Shown here in pieces: positions 33,551 to 44,885 of a stretch of 64,000 bases of DNA. Each line of letters begins with the position of its first letter. The stretch's first letter is position 1. Under the pieces are notes generated by a model. That model was not told the origin of the DNA and ran no database searches. It saw only the letters and a program-made list of their open reading frames with translations. Made by a program: the position numbers and the translations under genes. The stretch spans positions 3,038,001 to 3,102,000 of the forward strand of contig NW_026515543.1 in NCBI RefSeq assembly GCF_014898815.1. The letters run 5' to 3'. The DNA is from Panonychus citri. Its lineage: Eukaryota > Arthropoda > Arachnida > Trombidiformes > Tetranychidae.

Positions 33551-33637
33551 GTTCATTACATTTTGAACCTATTTGTTTATGATCCTCGGGCCAAAAAATT
33601 GGTCCAAGATCTTGAGCAAATGAGCTTATCTGAATAA
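33551..33637 (+). pseudogene. Orphan terminal exon, TPR-protein-like
   Basis: Behind a CACTCAG acceptor, 28 codons read VHYILNLFVYDPRAKKLVQD and on to LEQMSLSE before TAA. The D-P-R-A-K-x-L-V-x-x-L-E segment is typical of the tail of TPR proteins. It precedes, rather than follows, the related-looking TPR fragment, so the order is scrambled. Confidence 0.4.
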
Positions 33638-33788
33638 ATTTTTCTTCACAGTTATTAATACAAGGTATGGATACTACATCTTTAAAGATTGATATTGTTT
33701 TCTCATCTTTCTCTCTCATCTTTTCATCAACAATTTGTAACTCGGTGATTCTAATTGTCAACTTTTTCTCCCTGTGTGATCATGTTAG

Positions 33789-33872
33789 GCTACTTCAAAC
33801 TTAGTCAATCTTTGGCTCGAATGAAGCAGTTCAAACAGGCCGAAATGGCCTACAAAAAAGCTTTTGGCCCGA
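33789..33872 (+). pseudogene. TPR motif exon fragment
   Basis: After TGTTAG, the frame reads GYFKLSQSLARMKQFKQAEM then AYKKAF, a good tetratricopeptide repeat, then degenerates. A short word (CCGAGGATCAT) following it also occurs, inverted, in the 33551 exon. Confidence 0.45.
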
Positions 33873-34107
33873 GGATCATACTTCTTCGTACATGTATATC
33901 AATGCATGTTATCTCAGTTAATAGTCCTAAGAACTATTTTCAAATGGTTCTCAAGTTATTACTAATTCAGTAAAAGATCACCATAGTATCAATGATATAA
34001 AAATTTTCATTTCAGTGTTTTCAAGGAATAAGTTTATGAATAAATGAAGAGACAGAATTAATTTTTGCTTTTAAATCATTAATTTAGTTTATTGATTCTA
34101 TGAAATT

Positions 34108-35406
34108 TTAAATTAAATTAGAATTTATCAATTTAAAAGGTAAATTTTTAAGAGCTTCTTTGAGGAAAGCGGCGACATTTTCTTCAAGAGTGGCCTTTGG
34201 TGAGTAATCTGTTGATTGTGGGGACGGAAGATACAAAATATTAGAATTTCCAATAGACTCAGTTAATTGTGATTAACTTACTTGGGAAGTTGATTAAATT
34301 AAGAGCATTCTCAACAGCCTTGTCAACGGTGACTTCCAATGTAGCCTTTGGGTCAAGACCTTGTTGGTCAATTGAAGCGACAACAATGGCATCAATGTTT
34401 ACTTTAACGGACTTTTCAACATCCAAATCTAAATGGAAAGTAATTATATTATCAATTAGTTAATTGCTTGATAATTGTAATAGTACAACAAACTTACTGG
34501 TAACATTGAGTTGTTTGAGTTGGGCGATAACGAATTGATCGATTGAGTCTTCAATTTGGTCTTTTGGGAACCAGGCTAATCAATCAAGTAGAAAGTGAGC
34601 AATTAATTTTTAATTTCAATTTTAATCAAGAGAAATTAATTAACTTACTTGGGAATGAAAGTCGGTCGAATCCTTCACCAATAAGGGTCTTGACGTTTTC
34701 AGTGATGCTCGAATCGATGTTGAGGCCTAAAAAGGATGAAGGAGCAATCAATTAGTTAGATGTATTCAAATGATCATTATGGTCAACATAATTAGTTAAT
34801 TGTTGGTTGGTTATGATAATTACCTGGGATGTTGAGGGAAACCAACCAGTCGCCGAAGGCATTGTCGAGGTTTTCTTCAAGGGTAAGATCAGCTTTCCAG
34901 CCTAAAGAAGTTAGTAATAGTAAAATGATCGTTAATCAAGTTGATCAATTAAATTGCGACAATTTAAATCAACTAATTAATGGTGAATGTTAATTACCGG
35001 GAATAGCTCCAGATTCCAAAGGCTTGTTGACTTGTTGGATGGCATTGCTTTCGAGTGAAGCATCGGCTTTCCAGTCTATTTGAATTTAGAGATGGAATTT
35101 AAATTGTTACAGTTAAGATAAATTGTTGAAAGTTAAATTTTAAATTGTTTCTTCCAGGGAACAATTAACTTACCTGGGATGTTTTTCTCTGCTTGTTGGA
35201 CGAAACCTTCAACGATGTTGATGATCAATTGAGCGACTGGGGTTGGCTCTGATTCGGTAAAAAAATTAGATAACAATTAGTTGATGATTAAGAAGAAAAT
35301 TTAATTTCCTTATTAATTATAAAATTAATTACTTACCATCTTTGACTGGAGCAGCATTGATTGCTGAGACACAGAAAAGGGCAATTAAGGCAAGTGAGAA
35401 TTTCAT
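34108..35406 (-). CDS. Eight-module secreted protein, copy E (eight exons)
   Basis: Exons 35337-35406, 35174-35248, 34998-35075, 34824-34901, 34649-34726, 34498-34575, 34282-34428 and 34108-34208, all introns phase 1, 234 residues. The signal peptide MKFSLALIALFCVSAINAAP is shared with copies B-D. Modules 1-5 are single exons of 75 or 78 nt; modules 6 and 7 are fused in the 147-nt exon; module 8 ends with a 9-residue extension (KLINSNLI) beyond the usual LPF stop. It is intermediate in intron number between copy A and copies B-D. A TATATATA stretch lies about 100 nt upstream. Function unknown. Confidence 0.83.
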
Positions 35407-36607
35407 TTTGATTTGGTTAATTGTAATTAATCACAATTAGATACTGATTGTTAGAAACAATTTAATACAATGGATCGACAATGATTTAATTGTTTACCTT
35501 TATATATAAATGATTAATTATCAACAAATGTTAGGATTAAATCATTGAATGATATTCATTCAGTAGATATTAGTTTAATCATCTTGATGACTAAATAATG
35601 ATTAACTGATTGTTACAATTGATTCTATTAATGATAATGGATGAAATTTAATTGTTTCAAAATTATCTTAATTGTTTAACTTGAAACAATGGTCAAGGCT
35701 TTGAAATCCATATTTGGATGTTTGATTAATTCAGTAATTAACAATTAAAAGTTTAATGGTCTGATTAATCAATTGATCATTACAAAGTTTAAAGTTAATT
35801 TCAATTAAATCAATTTTCCTAGTGTATATTAAATTATTATTAATTGATCAATAACATTTACAATTTGAGTAACAATAATTGAAAATTGATTGATTCTAAT
35901 ACAATTAAAACAATAGAAATGATTAGTGAGTTAATTACAATTAATTATATAATACTAAAGATAATGATAAACAATAATGACGACCAATTAACTGATCACG
36001 TTAAAATCACAATCAAGGTTAAATTTGATCATGTTTCCATTGAAAAGAAAAGATTTCACTACAATTATAATAACAATTAACCCCAAATGATTAAAATTAA
36101 TCACATTTTAAGGACATTAGATAAAAAAATAGAATCACAATTAACAAATCAGTTCAATACCTCAGATTTAAACCTAAAATCAACTTAACCATCAACAATA
36201 TTTTCCAATTAAATATCTGTTCAAATAATAATCTAAATCATTTGATAATCCAAACTGTCTTAATTGTTAATTTACAGAAAAGAAAAAAATTTCATTAATT
36301 ATGTAATAGATGGAGTTAGTTGCAATTCTTGGGTTTGTTTACATTGAGGAAATTAATGTTTTCATATTGAATGAGAAAAGTAAAGTTAACCTTTAATTGT
36401 AATTAATGTTTTCCCTTAATTGGTGAATTAATTGATTCCTCAAATTAGTCCAATTAATCCTCTATGGACTCTCTTACCTTTGATTAGCCTTTTAACCAAA
36501 CATTTTAATTGTGTTGATCTCTTTCTCCTTGGTTGTTATTCTGGTTCATGTTCAGTTTTAATCTTGTTCAATATTAACTTTCATGAATTTATATCTAATT
36601 GTTAATT
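35407..36607. other. Intergenic, divergent promoter of copy E and ATE1
   Basis: TATATATAAA at 35501-35510 is the probable copy E TATA element. The rest is AT-rich with no supported exon. Confidence 0.5.
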
Positions 36608-38704
36608 ATGGTTAAAGGAATCGTTGAATACTTTGGACCCAACAAAACAAATTATCCTTGTGGTTATTGTAAAGCAAATAAACCAGATATTTCAAGTTAT
36701 GGTGAGTGATATGAGATTAGTTAATCGGTTGACATTTTATCAATTCCATTGTTTTCAATTTACTCTCTTATTCTGGTTTGATTTGATTAACCAATCTAAT
36801 TTTTTTTCCTTTGGGGTTTTTCTCACCTTTTACGTTTAATTCAGGCTTATGGGCTCATGAGATGTCCACAGATCAATATCAAATTTTAATCGATAGAACC
36901 TGGAGGAGAAGTGGAAAATTTTGCTACAAATCAATTCTGAATAAGATTTGCTGTCCAACGTTTGCAATTAGGTTTGTTTTAATTGAAAGCAAATGATTTC
37001 CACTTCGATCAGGATAGTGACACTTTTTCATTTCGATTCTTGATCTTTTGCATTATTGAATCGTAGGTGTGAAGCTTTGAATTTTAAACCATCTCGATCT
37101 CAGCGGAAAGTTATCAAGCGATTCAATAATTTCATTTATCATGGGATAAAACCTAAATCCTATGAAAAAGGTAAACCTTGATTATCTTATTGAGAACAGT
37201 TTTGTTGACTTTAATTTATTAGATTCTAATTGTTTTCTGATTGTTGACAGAATCAAGGAATACACAGGAATCGGGATCGCGAGAGAGGGAAAGTGAACCA
37301 CAAGCTCAACGATCATCCTCATCATCCAAATCGTTGGAAAGTCCATCTAATATTGTCGATACTTCAACAACAATAACACCAACGAAAATCCATGAAAACA
37401 GTTCAATGGAAGAGGCCAAAGTGAAAGATCCCACGAAAAAGGCTAAATATTTACGATTACAAAGACGTGTCGATAAAGTGGCCTTAAGGCAGAATTGCTC
37501 AAAAGAATTGGCTCTCGAAAGGATTAAAGAAAAGGCTTCAAAAAGACAGCAACAATCAACGAAATCATTTGAGGATTATTTTAAAAAGCCCGATAATTTA
37601 GATAAACCAGCTCATAAACTCGAAGTGTGTTAATTAACTTTACTCGAACATTATGATTGATACATTTAATTAACTTCATTTTTTTTTCTTTTCATATTTA
37701 GATCAAATTTGTATCGACTTGTAAAGATGAACACATCAGAACTTTTCAAGCTTCTCATAAATTATACGAAAAATACCAAACTCATGTTCACCAAGATGAT
37801 CCCTCCGAATGTACACCCAAACAATTTAAACGATTTCTAATCGATAATCCATTCGAGGTTAATTGATAGTTAATATAATGATAATGACAGTTAATTGTTT
37901 ATAACAAATTAACCAACTTTTTTTGTTTCTCTCTCTCTCATTTCAGGCGAAACTATTTTACAGAGGATTAGCCCATTCGATTCCAACTTCCTATGGATCT
38001 TATCATATGCAATATTGGTTAGATGATGAGTTAATTGTCGTCGCCGTTTTAGATATTTTATCTCATTCTGTCTCATCTGTTTACCTTTTCTATGACCCTG
38101 AATACAGTTTTCTAAGTTTAGGAACTTATTCTGCGTTAAGGTAAATTAAGTTGATCACTTTTCCATTTGATTGTTACACTAATTGTTTGACTCTTTTTCT
38201 TTTCATCCATTTAGAGAGATACTTTTAGTTCGTGATCTTTATAAGATTAATCAATCGATTTCTTATTATTACCTTGGTCTTTACATTCATTCGTGTCCCA
38301 AAATGAGTTACAAGGTAATTAATTGCTTCCCTTTTGATGGATTAATGTCAAACTAATTGTTAATTTATTCTTACCAGGGAAAATTTTATCCTTCATTTCT
38401 TTTATGTGATCAAGCATTGACCTGGCATCCAATTGAAAAGTGTATACAAAGATTATCACATCATTCGTACCCTCGATTTGAAGATGATCTGAACAAAGTG
38501 GATGAAGACTCAGTTGATATAAAAGATGACGATATTTCAATTCTGTATTCAAGAAGAATTTACAATTACTCCGTTTATAAAGTTCTAACAAAAAATCAGG
38601 ATTCAGATGAAGTCTATGAATACGCTCGGCTTATCGGTAAAAGAAGTACTAAAAACATTTTACTCTACCGTAAAGAGGAAAATGCTGATTGCTCGAGTAA
38701 TTAA
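36608..38704 (+). CDS. Ate1: Arginyl-tRNA--protein transferase 1
   Basis: Eight exons (36608-36701, 36845-36971, 37067-37170, 37251-37624, 37702-37857, 37947-38140, 38215-38314, 38378-38704) give 491 residues. ATE1 transfers Arg from Arg-tRNA to N-terminal Asp/Glu in the Arg/N-degron pathway. Signature segments: PCGYCK and KICCPTF, the four conserved Cys; LWAHEMSTDQYQILIDR, WRRSGKFCYK, RCEALNFKPSRSQRKV, and in the C-terminal domain ECTPKQFKRFL, PTSYGSYHMQYWLDDELI and PKMSYKGKFYPSFLLC. The middle exon is a Ser/Lys-rich linker. Part of the last exon and 3' flank is copied in inverted orientation at 39931-40400. Confidence 0.97.
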
Positions 38705-38983
38705 ATCCAATTACAATTTTAGAAAGTGAATTGAATCTTGAACATAAAATAGTCGAAAAGCGAATTTGATGAATACAATTAACCTTTTCATCTTATATGG
38801 AGTCAAACTAATCGTCCAAATCTTAAATTTATTCTTATGGTCAAGCATCATTCATCATCTTGGCTATTAATTGTCTCACTCAATTAACACCATGATTCTT
38901 AGAAATAATCAACAAACTAATTAATACTTTTAATATCATTACCTTTTATTTTCCATCAAATTCAAAATATTTTAACAATCAAA
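38514..38983 (+). repeat. ATE1 3' end, source arm of 470-bp inverted duplication
   Basis: Last 190 nt of ATE1 coding sequence plus 3' flank; the reverse complement is present at 39931-40400 with the same length. Confidence 0.93.
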
Positions 38984-39453
38984 TTTTTAAAATGCAATAA
39001 CATCGTTTGAATAAATAGTAACATTCACAATAAATCACAACTATTTTTCGTCACAATTTTTTCAGTGTTTATGTGATAATTATTAATGAATCGGTGCTTC
39101 AATCAACCGAAGAAATTTTTTACCGAAATTGTAACGAAGAATAAGTAAATCAATCTAACATTTTCGAAGATAGAATTTGAGTTTCGAATATGTGAGATTT
39201 GATCTGAGAACTTTTGATGAAATATTCGATGGATTTTTACGACGAACTACTCGAGTGTCTCTTCGACTTTCACTGAATTATTTTCGTGATTTCGTTACGA
39301 TAAAGTTTCTTCAAGGAATTGGCTCTTGAAGTAATTATAATAATTGGAGAATAATCGAAAAGACGAGCAAAAGTTTATCTAGTGATCTAAATCGAGTCTA
39401 ATCATTTGCTATCACTAAAAATTCATCAGTTTTTGCGTAAGCATAAAAAGTAT

Positions 39454-39526
39454 TGCCCCGAGTGAGGCTCGAACTCACGACCTTCAGATTATGAGACTGA
39501 CGCGCTACCGACTGCGCTATCGGGAC
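39454..39526 (-). tRNA. tRNA-Met (CAT), elongator type
   Basis: 73 nt with a 7-bp acceptor stem (GTCCCGA/TCGGGGC with one T-G pair), D stem GCGC/GCGC, anticodon loop CTCATAA, T arm GTGAG-TTCGAGC-CTCAC, discriminator A. A TTTTT terminator follows. Identical to the copy at 40862-40934. Confidence 0.97.
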
Positions 39527-39833
39527 GGGGCTGGGAGAAAAGCATTTCATATTAGTTTTATATTATCAAATTTCCCAAACTATCTCGACATAGAAAAGAT
39601 TTACTATCTTGATGCTTAAAAGTAATAAGGTATGACCGGTAATGTTTTGGACTAAATTTTAAAAATTGATTAACGACTGACTGACTAGACTTATTGACTC
39701 CATTTAAACGTTAAAATGAAGATTCACTCTCTGGTTATGATTGGTGAAAATTTCAATTTCATGATGATTACAATTACGGAGGTCCAAACATGAGCGCGTC
39801 GAAAATTAATTTCCTCTTATTTTCATCCATTTT

Positions 39834-39930
39834 CCCATAGAAAACCATTGAATTTTCAAAAAAGAAAAATTTTCTCTTTTTTCTGGTTTTTATCAATGGG
39901 AAAAAATGAATGGAAATGGAAATTAATTCA
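39834..39930 (+). repeat. 95-bp inverted repeat flanking ATE1 copy, left
   Basis: Begins CCCATAGAAAACC and abuts the ATE1-derived segment; the reverse complement follows at 40401-40494 with small indels. Looks like terminal inverted repeats of a small element. Confidence 0.75.
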
Positions 39931-40400
39931 TTTGATTGTTAAAATATTTTGAATTTGATGGAAAATAAAAGGTAATGATATTAAAAGTATTAATTAGTTT
40001 GTTGATTATTTCTAAGAATCATGGTGTTAATTGAGTGAGACAATTAATAGCCAAGATGATGAATGATGCTTGACCATAAGAATAAATTTAAGATTTGGAC
40101 GATTAGTTTGACTCCATATAAGATGAAAAGGTTAATTGTATTCATCAAATTCGCTTTTCGACTATTTTATGTTCAAGATTCAATTCACTTTCTAAAATTG
40201 TAATTGGATTTAATTACTCGAGCAATCAGCATTTTCCTCTTTACGGTAGAGTAAAATGTTTTTAGTACTTCTTTTACCGATAAGCCGAGCGTATTCATAG
40301 ACTTCATCTGAATCCTGATTTTTTGTTAGAACTTTATAAACGGAGTAATTGTAAATTCTTCTCGAATACAGAATTGAAATATCGTCATCTTTTATATCAA
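39931..40400 (-). pseudogene. Inverted copy of ATE1 3' end
   Basis: 470 nt, reverse complement of 38514-38983, including the last part of the ATE1 coding exon through the stop codon. It cannot be expressed as a protein alone. Held between the two 95-bp inverted repeats. Confidence 0.93.
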
Positions 40401-40494
40401 TGAATTAATTTCCATTCATTTTTTCCCATTGAAAAAAATCAGAAAAAAGAGAAAATTTTTCTTTTTTGAAAATTCAATGGTTTTCTATGGGACA
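40401..40494 (-). repeat. 95-bp inverted repeat flanking ATE1 copy, right
   Basis: Partner of 39834-39930, ending TTTTCTATGGG. No clear target-site duplication was found outside the two ends. Confidence 0.75.
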
Positions 40495-40861
40495 AATCAG
40501 CTGCAACTGAGCCACGAGGATAACAAAATCTAACTCAATTTCCTTGTTATTATTATTCATTATCTTTGTCAATAATTTGGATGAATAAGAAAATTACAAG
40601 ACTAAGAAATATTTCAAAAAATTATCTCCTGAATTTAAAAAAAGTTATGGAGGAATCACAATCAGCGATGATTTGTCACGATTTTCCATAGGTCTTACAT
40701 GAAGTATAAAATTTTCTTACCATAAAATAATCATTTCTAAGTCTCTTCCGCTAACGCTCGTCTTCATACTCGTGAAATATGCAACTTTTTTTCGAACTAT
40801 TGATTTCTAATAAAATCACCTACGATTTATATATTGTCTTTGCTATCTCTTCATCAGCCCC

Positions 40862-40934
40862 GTCCCGATAGCGCAGTCGGTAGCGCGTCAGTCTCATAAT
40901 CTGAAGGTCGTGAGTTCGAGCCTCACTCGGGGCA
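40862..40934 (+). tRNA. tRNA-Met (CAT), second copy
   Basis: Identical 73-nt gene, divergent from 39454-39526. T-run terminator about 5 nt downstream. Confidence 0.97.
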
Positions 40935-42953
40935 ATATTTTTTATTTCCATTGATGCAATCGCATCAAACATAATCGACTACTCACTAATTAAGAATAAT
41001 TGAACAAATCTACTTGGAAATTTGATTAATTTTCTTGCAAAAGTGATGCGAGTCTAATTTTATCAAATCTTCTTTTAATTATTGATAAATTAAATCATAA
41101 TCTAAAAAATAATCGACCAATTTAATGACCAATAAAGTAACAGTTAAGGCGATCAATCAACTTACAGGTAATTTCCCAACAATTCAATTGTTAAATAAAC
41201 ATTGAATTTTAGGTTACATTTAAATTGCAATTTCAAAGCAATTACTTCAATTGATCAATTCAATGAGATGAACTCTTCAACTGCTATTGTTGTTCATTGA
41301 AAGAAAAATTGTTCAACTAATTTAATCTAGATTTTGCTTTCTTTGCTAATTAACAATTAAATCGGATCAAAACTAAAGTTCGATATTGAAATTCAGTTAT
41401 AGAAAAGCGAACCACGTTCTTGAGAAATTAATTATGTTTATAATAGTAATTTGTACAAATCGGATGACATTTATGATGAAATGATTAGTAAATGAGTTGA
41501 ATATTGTGTTTTCTTTGTTGAATTGTATAGTTTTTTTTACATTGCAATACAGTTTAATTAGATTGGTACACAGTTGAAGACTTTGAATTTGTGAACACAA
41601 TTTAAATCACTCGCCCAGTTAATGATAATCAGATGACCATTTCAAGAGATTATATCGTTTAAATGAGAGGGCATTGATTATAAGGATTACATGGGTCACT
41701 TTGTGTCTCTCATTGATTGAAATTTAACTGCGTCAATGATTTAACAGGTAGTTGCAAACTTAGAGCCTTTGGCTGTGTAATCAATTGATTATTTGGAACA
41801 AAAGTGTTTGTATAAGATGTACAGTTGAATGAATTTACACAAACAATTGATGAAAAACCTTTTACAGTAATTAAGGCGAATTTGGAGTTAATTTAGTTTG
41901 AATTGGTGAAGGAGAAGGAGAAAGATTAATGAGAATAAATCAAAAATCTTATTCCTTAATTATACAATTTGGTGTATTTATCATTGTTATCTTACATTCT
42001 CCCAATCGAATTTTATATTAATTATAAAAATTGATCAAAACACCAAAACAATCAATTAAAATTTCAAAAATAGTTAACAAAAATTATGCAAAACAAATCA
42101 ACTCATTTGCTAAATTTTTACACTTTAAAGTTGAGAGAGTGATTTGTAGATTATAAAATTAGTATAAGGCAGAGAGAGAGAGAGAGAGAGAGAGCTATGA
42201 TTTTATCTAGTAAATCATTGACAAAAAGTTTTGATTAGTTGAATCAATTATCAACCATTTACTTGAGCTACTACAGCTAATTAAGATTGAATTAAATTGA
42301 TCGGTATCTCTACAGTTGTGTTAATCCTAAAGTACAACTGGAGAAATTTGATTGATTAATGTTGATTGTGTAATTGGACTTTTCTGTTGATTAAGTGACG
42401 ACTATTGAAATTTTAAGGATATTCTGGTTATTTCAAACTCTCTTAACTCGATGTTATCAATAATATTTACTCTCGAAGTTTGTTTTCTAGATATTTTCTT
42501 TCTATCAACTGGATAGCGATTTTCTAATAACTTGTCATTGATTAAATGTTAATTGAATGATTGTTTAAATGAATTTCCTAATTTTCCACTTTCTCCATTC
42601 AATTTGTTTTTGTTTTCTGTCTCTTTTGTTTGTACTGAATGTCCATGGTTGTTGTTTTTTTTTGCTTTTTCATGATAAATTGACCACTCGAAGTATCCAA
42701 GTTGTAAATAAAACGATTAAAGAACAAATCTGGGTCACACTGGCGAAGTTCAGAAATCATAATGGTGTTGATATAATGATGCTTTCGATGATCTGATGAT
42801 TGTGATAATTACGATGATGGGCATTACGATAATCCTTATCGGACATAAATTGACTTTAATTTATGTTTGCTATAATTGTCGATTTTATCGAGAAAAAAGT
42901 CAATGATAACATTAACAGTTCATAAAGAGCTTTCGATTTTGTTATAGAGAATA
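40935..42953. other. Intergenic with GA repeat and a Rab11 scrap
   Basis: AT-rich. A (GA)n run lies at about 42172-42194. A Rab11-like scrap is at 42680-42750. No supported gene. Confidence 0.5.
42680..42750 (+). pseudogene. Diverged Rab11 fragment
   Basis: About 70 nt similar to Rab11 exon 2 around ATRSIQV..KTIKAQIWDT, same orientation as the gene, with many substitutions (reads KEQIWVT). Non-coding remnant, older than the copy at 44.9 kb. Confidence 0.75.
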
Positions 42954-43886
42954 TTAACTTTTAGCTGGATCCATATTTCCATACAAACTCGCTATTGTCC
43001 TTTCATTTTCTTTGATTATCTCTTTTAATTTAGCGTTTTCTTTAACCAATTGATTGATATATTCGCAGGCTTTGGCTAGTATGCCTCCTTTAGACTGTAA
43101 AGAGCAGCGAATCTAGATTAGTAAAATGATTAATGAATATTTGAAACAGTTCGTGGGGATCAACCGTAAAAGATGAGATAGAAAAGGAATGACAAATAAG
43201 AGTAAAATCGAGGGAAAAAAGAGAACCCATGTTTGTAAAAGAGTTGAACATACTTGTCCCTGTTTGGTTCGATCTTGGGCACAATCAGGCACTATATCTG
43301 CTAATTTGGTTATCCAATTGTTTATTTTGTCTCGACGTCTTCTCTCTACCTCATTATGAGTAGCACGTCGTTTCTCATCACGAGGATTGCGACTTCCCTC
43401 ACTTGCACTTGAAGATCTTTTCCTTAAACTTGTATGTGTAACAATCTCTTGGCTTGGAGTCATCATTACATAAAAAGGACCATCACCAGCAGTTCCAGTG
43501 GATGGATTTGACACCAATTGATTTTGAGGAATAATAGTTTGAGCTTCAATCATATAAAATACTGATTCCTTTGCTTTGGCTCCTTCTTGCTCATCATCAA
43601 AAGATACCTCAGGATTATTCTAAGAAGAAACCGAAAGAAAAACAGATTCATTTACTTAATATCATCAACACAGAACATAATAGAATATAATACTTACTTC
43701 AGTAATGGATTCGAATGCAATAGGATGACCAATTAACGCTCTTTTAACTGCTAATCTGTACAATTCACGAGTGGAATCAGTGATGGGACCAATGTCTCTC
43801 TGTAAAACCACTTGACAAGCTTTTCTTAAATCTCCATCATTAAGAGACTCCAATGAATCTGATGTTAAATCTTTAAAAGAGTTCAT
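42954..43886 (-). CDS. LEM-domain / USF bHLH-leucine-zipper chimeric protein
   Basis: Three exons (43698-43886, 43254-43619, 42954-43094), phase-0 introns, 231 residues. Exon 1 is a LEM-like domain (LNDGDLRKACQVV..IGPITDSTRELYRLAVKRAL), the type found in inner nuclear membrane proteins binding BAF. Exon 2 carries the USF-specific region (TAGDGPFYVMMTPS) and the basic/helix part (PRDEKRRATHNEVERRRRDK, INNWITKLADIVPDC). Exon 3 has SKGGILAKACEYI and a short leucine zipper. USF proteins bind E-boxes as dimers. USF proteins that I know do not have a LEM domain. It is half of a palindrome with the next gene. A second, non-LEM USF start is not visible. Confidence 0.85.
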
Positions 43887-44227
43887 ATTTTTTTCACAAA
43901 ACAAAATAATTAATACACTTTATTGTTAATTTTAGAAAAAGATTCAATGTAAACAAATTTATTTATCCAGTACAAGAGTTTGTCAGCTCAATGTTTTCAA
44001 CTTTAAGCTCATTCATTTTCTCAGCTCAAACAAGGAGCTGATTCGCTGTCGACAGCTGACATTTTACTCTTTCTCAGCTGTGACCAGAAGCCGAGAAAAA
44101 GAATCAGCTTAAAGTGGAAACATTAAGCTGACAGACTTGAACACTTATAAATACAATTTGTTTACATTGAATCTTTTTCTAAAATTAACAATAAAGTGTA
44201 TTAATTATTTTGTTTTGTGAAAAAAAT
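43887..44227. promoter_or_regulatory. Palindromic bidirectional promoter
   Basis: The sequence between the two identical first exons is itself an imperfect palindrome centred on GTCGAC near 44049-44054. The proximal 80 nt on each side are near-identical; the centre is rich in CAGCTG-type E-box words. It must drive both LEM-containing genes unless one is silent. Confidence 0.7.
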
Positions 44228-44869
44228 ATGAACTCTTTTAAAGATTTAACATCAGATTCATTGGAGTCTCTAAATGATGGAGATTTAAGAAAAGCTTGTC
44301 AAGTGGTTTTACAGAGAGACATTGGTCCCATCACTGATTCCACTCGTGAATTGTACAGATTAGCAGTTAAAAGAGCGTTAATTGGTCATCCTATTGCATT
44401 CGAATCCATTACTGAAGTAAGTATTATATTCTATTATGTTCTGTGTTGATGATATTAAGTAAATGAATCTGTTTTTCTTTCGGTTTCTTCTTAGAATAAT
44501 CCTGAGGTATCTTTTGATGATGAGCAAGAAGGAACCAAAGCAGAGGAATCAGTGTTTTATATGAAAGATCCACGCACTAGTATTTCTCCCAATCGACTGG
44601 TACCGAGTCCATCTCCGGGAACTGCTGGTGATGGTCCTTTTTATGTTATAAGGACTCCGAGTAAAAATATTGGCAGACATTCAAGTTTAGGAAAAAGATC
44701 TTCAAGTGAAAGTGAGGGAAGTTACAGTCCTCGTGATGAGAAAAGACGTGCCACTCATATTGATCAAGAAAAACTCGCGAACAAGAATAATTTCCTTCGT
44801 AATACTATGATTGTAGGCATTGGTGCTGTTTTAATTGGTCTAATACTTGCCGCTCTTCTGAGCGAATAA
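44228..44869 (+). CDS. LEM-domain tail-anchored protein with USF-derived middle
   Basis: Two exons (44228-44416, 44495-44869) give 187 residues. The first 63 residues are identical to the opposing gene's LEM exon. The second exon keeps the USF-specific region in altered form (TAGDGPFYVIRTPS) and PRDEKRRATH, but where the bHLH should begin it switches to IDQEKLANKN and a C-terminal membrane anchor (MIVGIGAVLIGLILAALL), ending SE. A LEM domain plus a C-terminal anchor resembles emerin, so inner nuclear membrane location is likely. The USF-like middle suggests the two genes arose from one inverted duplication with an exchanged 3' end. Confidence 0.82.
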
Positions 44870-44885
44870 TTGTTTTGAAATTTCA

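Larger units (their letters stand above)
32353..34107. other. Intergenic with scattered gene fragments
   Basis: Holds two TPR-protein-like exon fragments (33551-33637 and about 33789-33872). A 91-codon minus-strand frame at 32930-33205 has no recognisable motif and no ATG-proximal support. GGTAGGGTAGGGTAGG occurs near 33337-33352. Otherwise nothing recognised. Confidence 0.45.
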
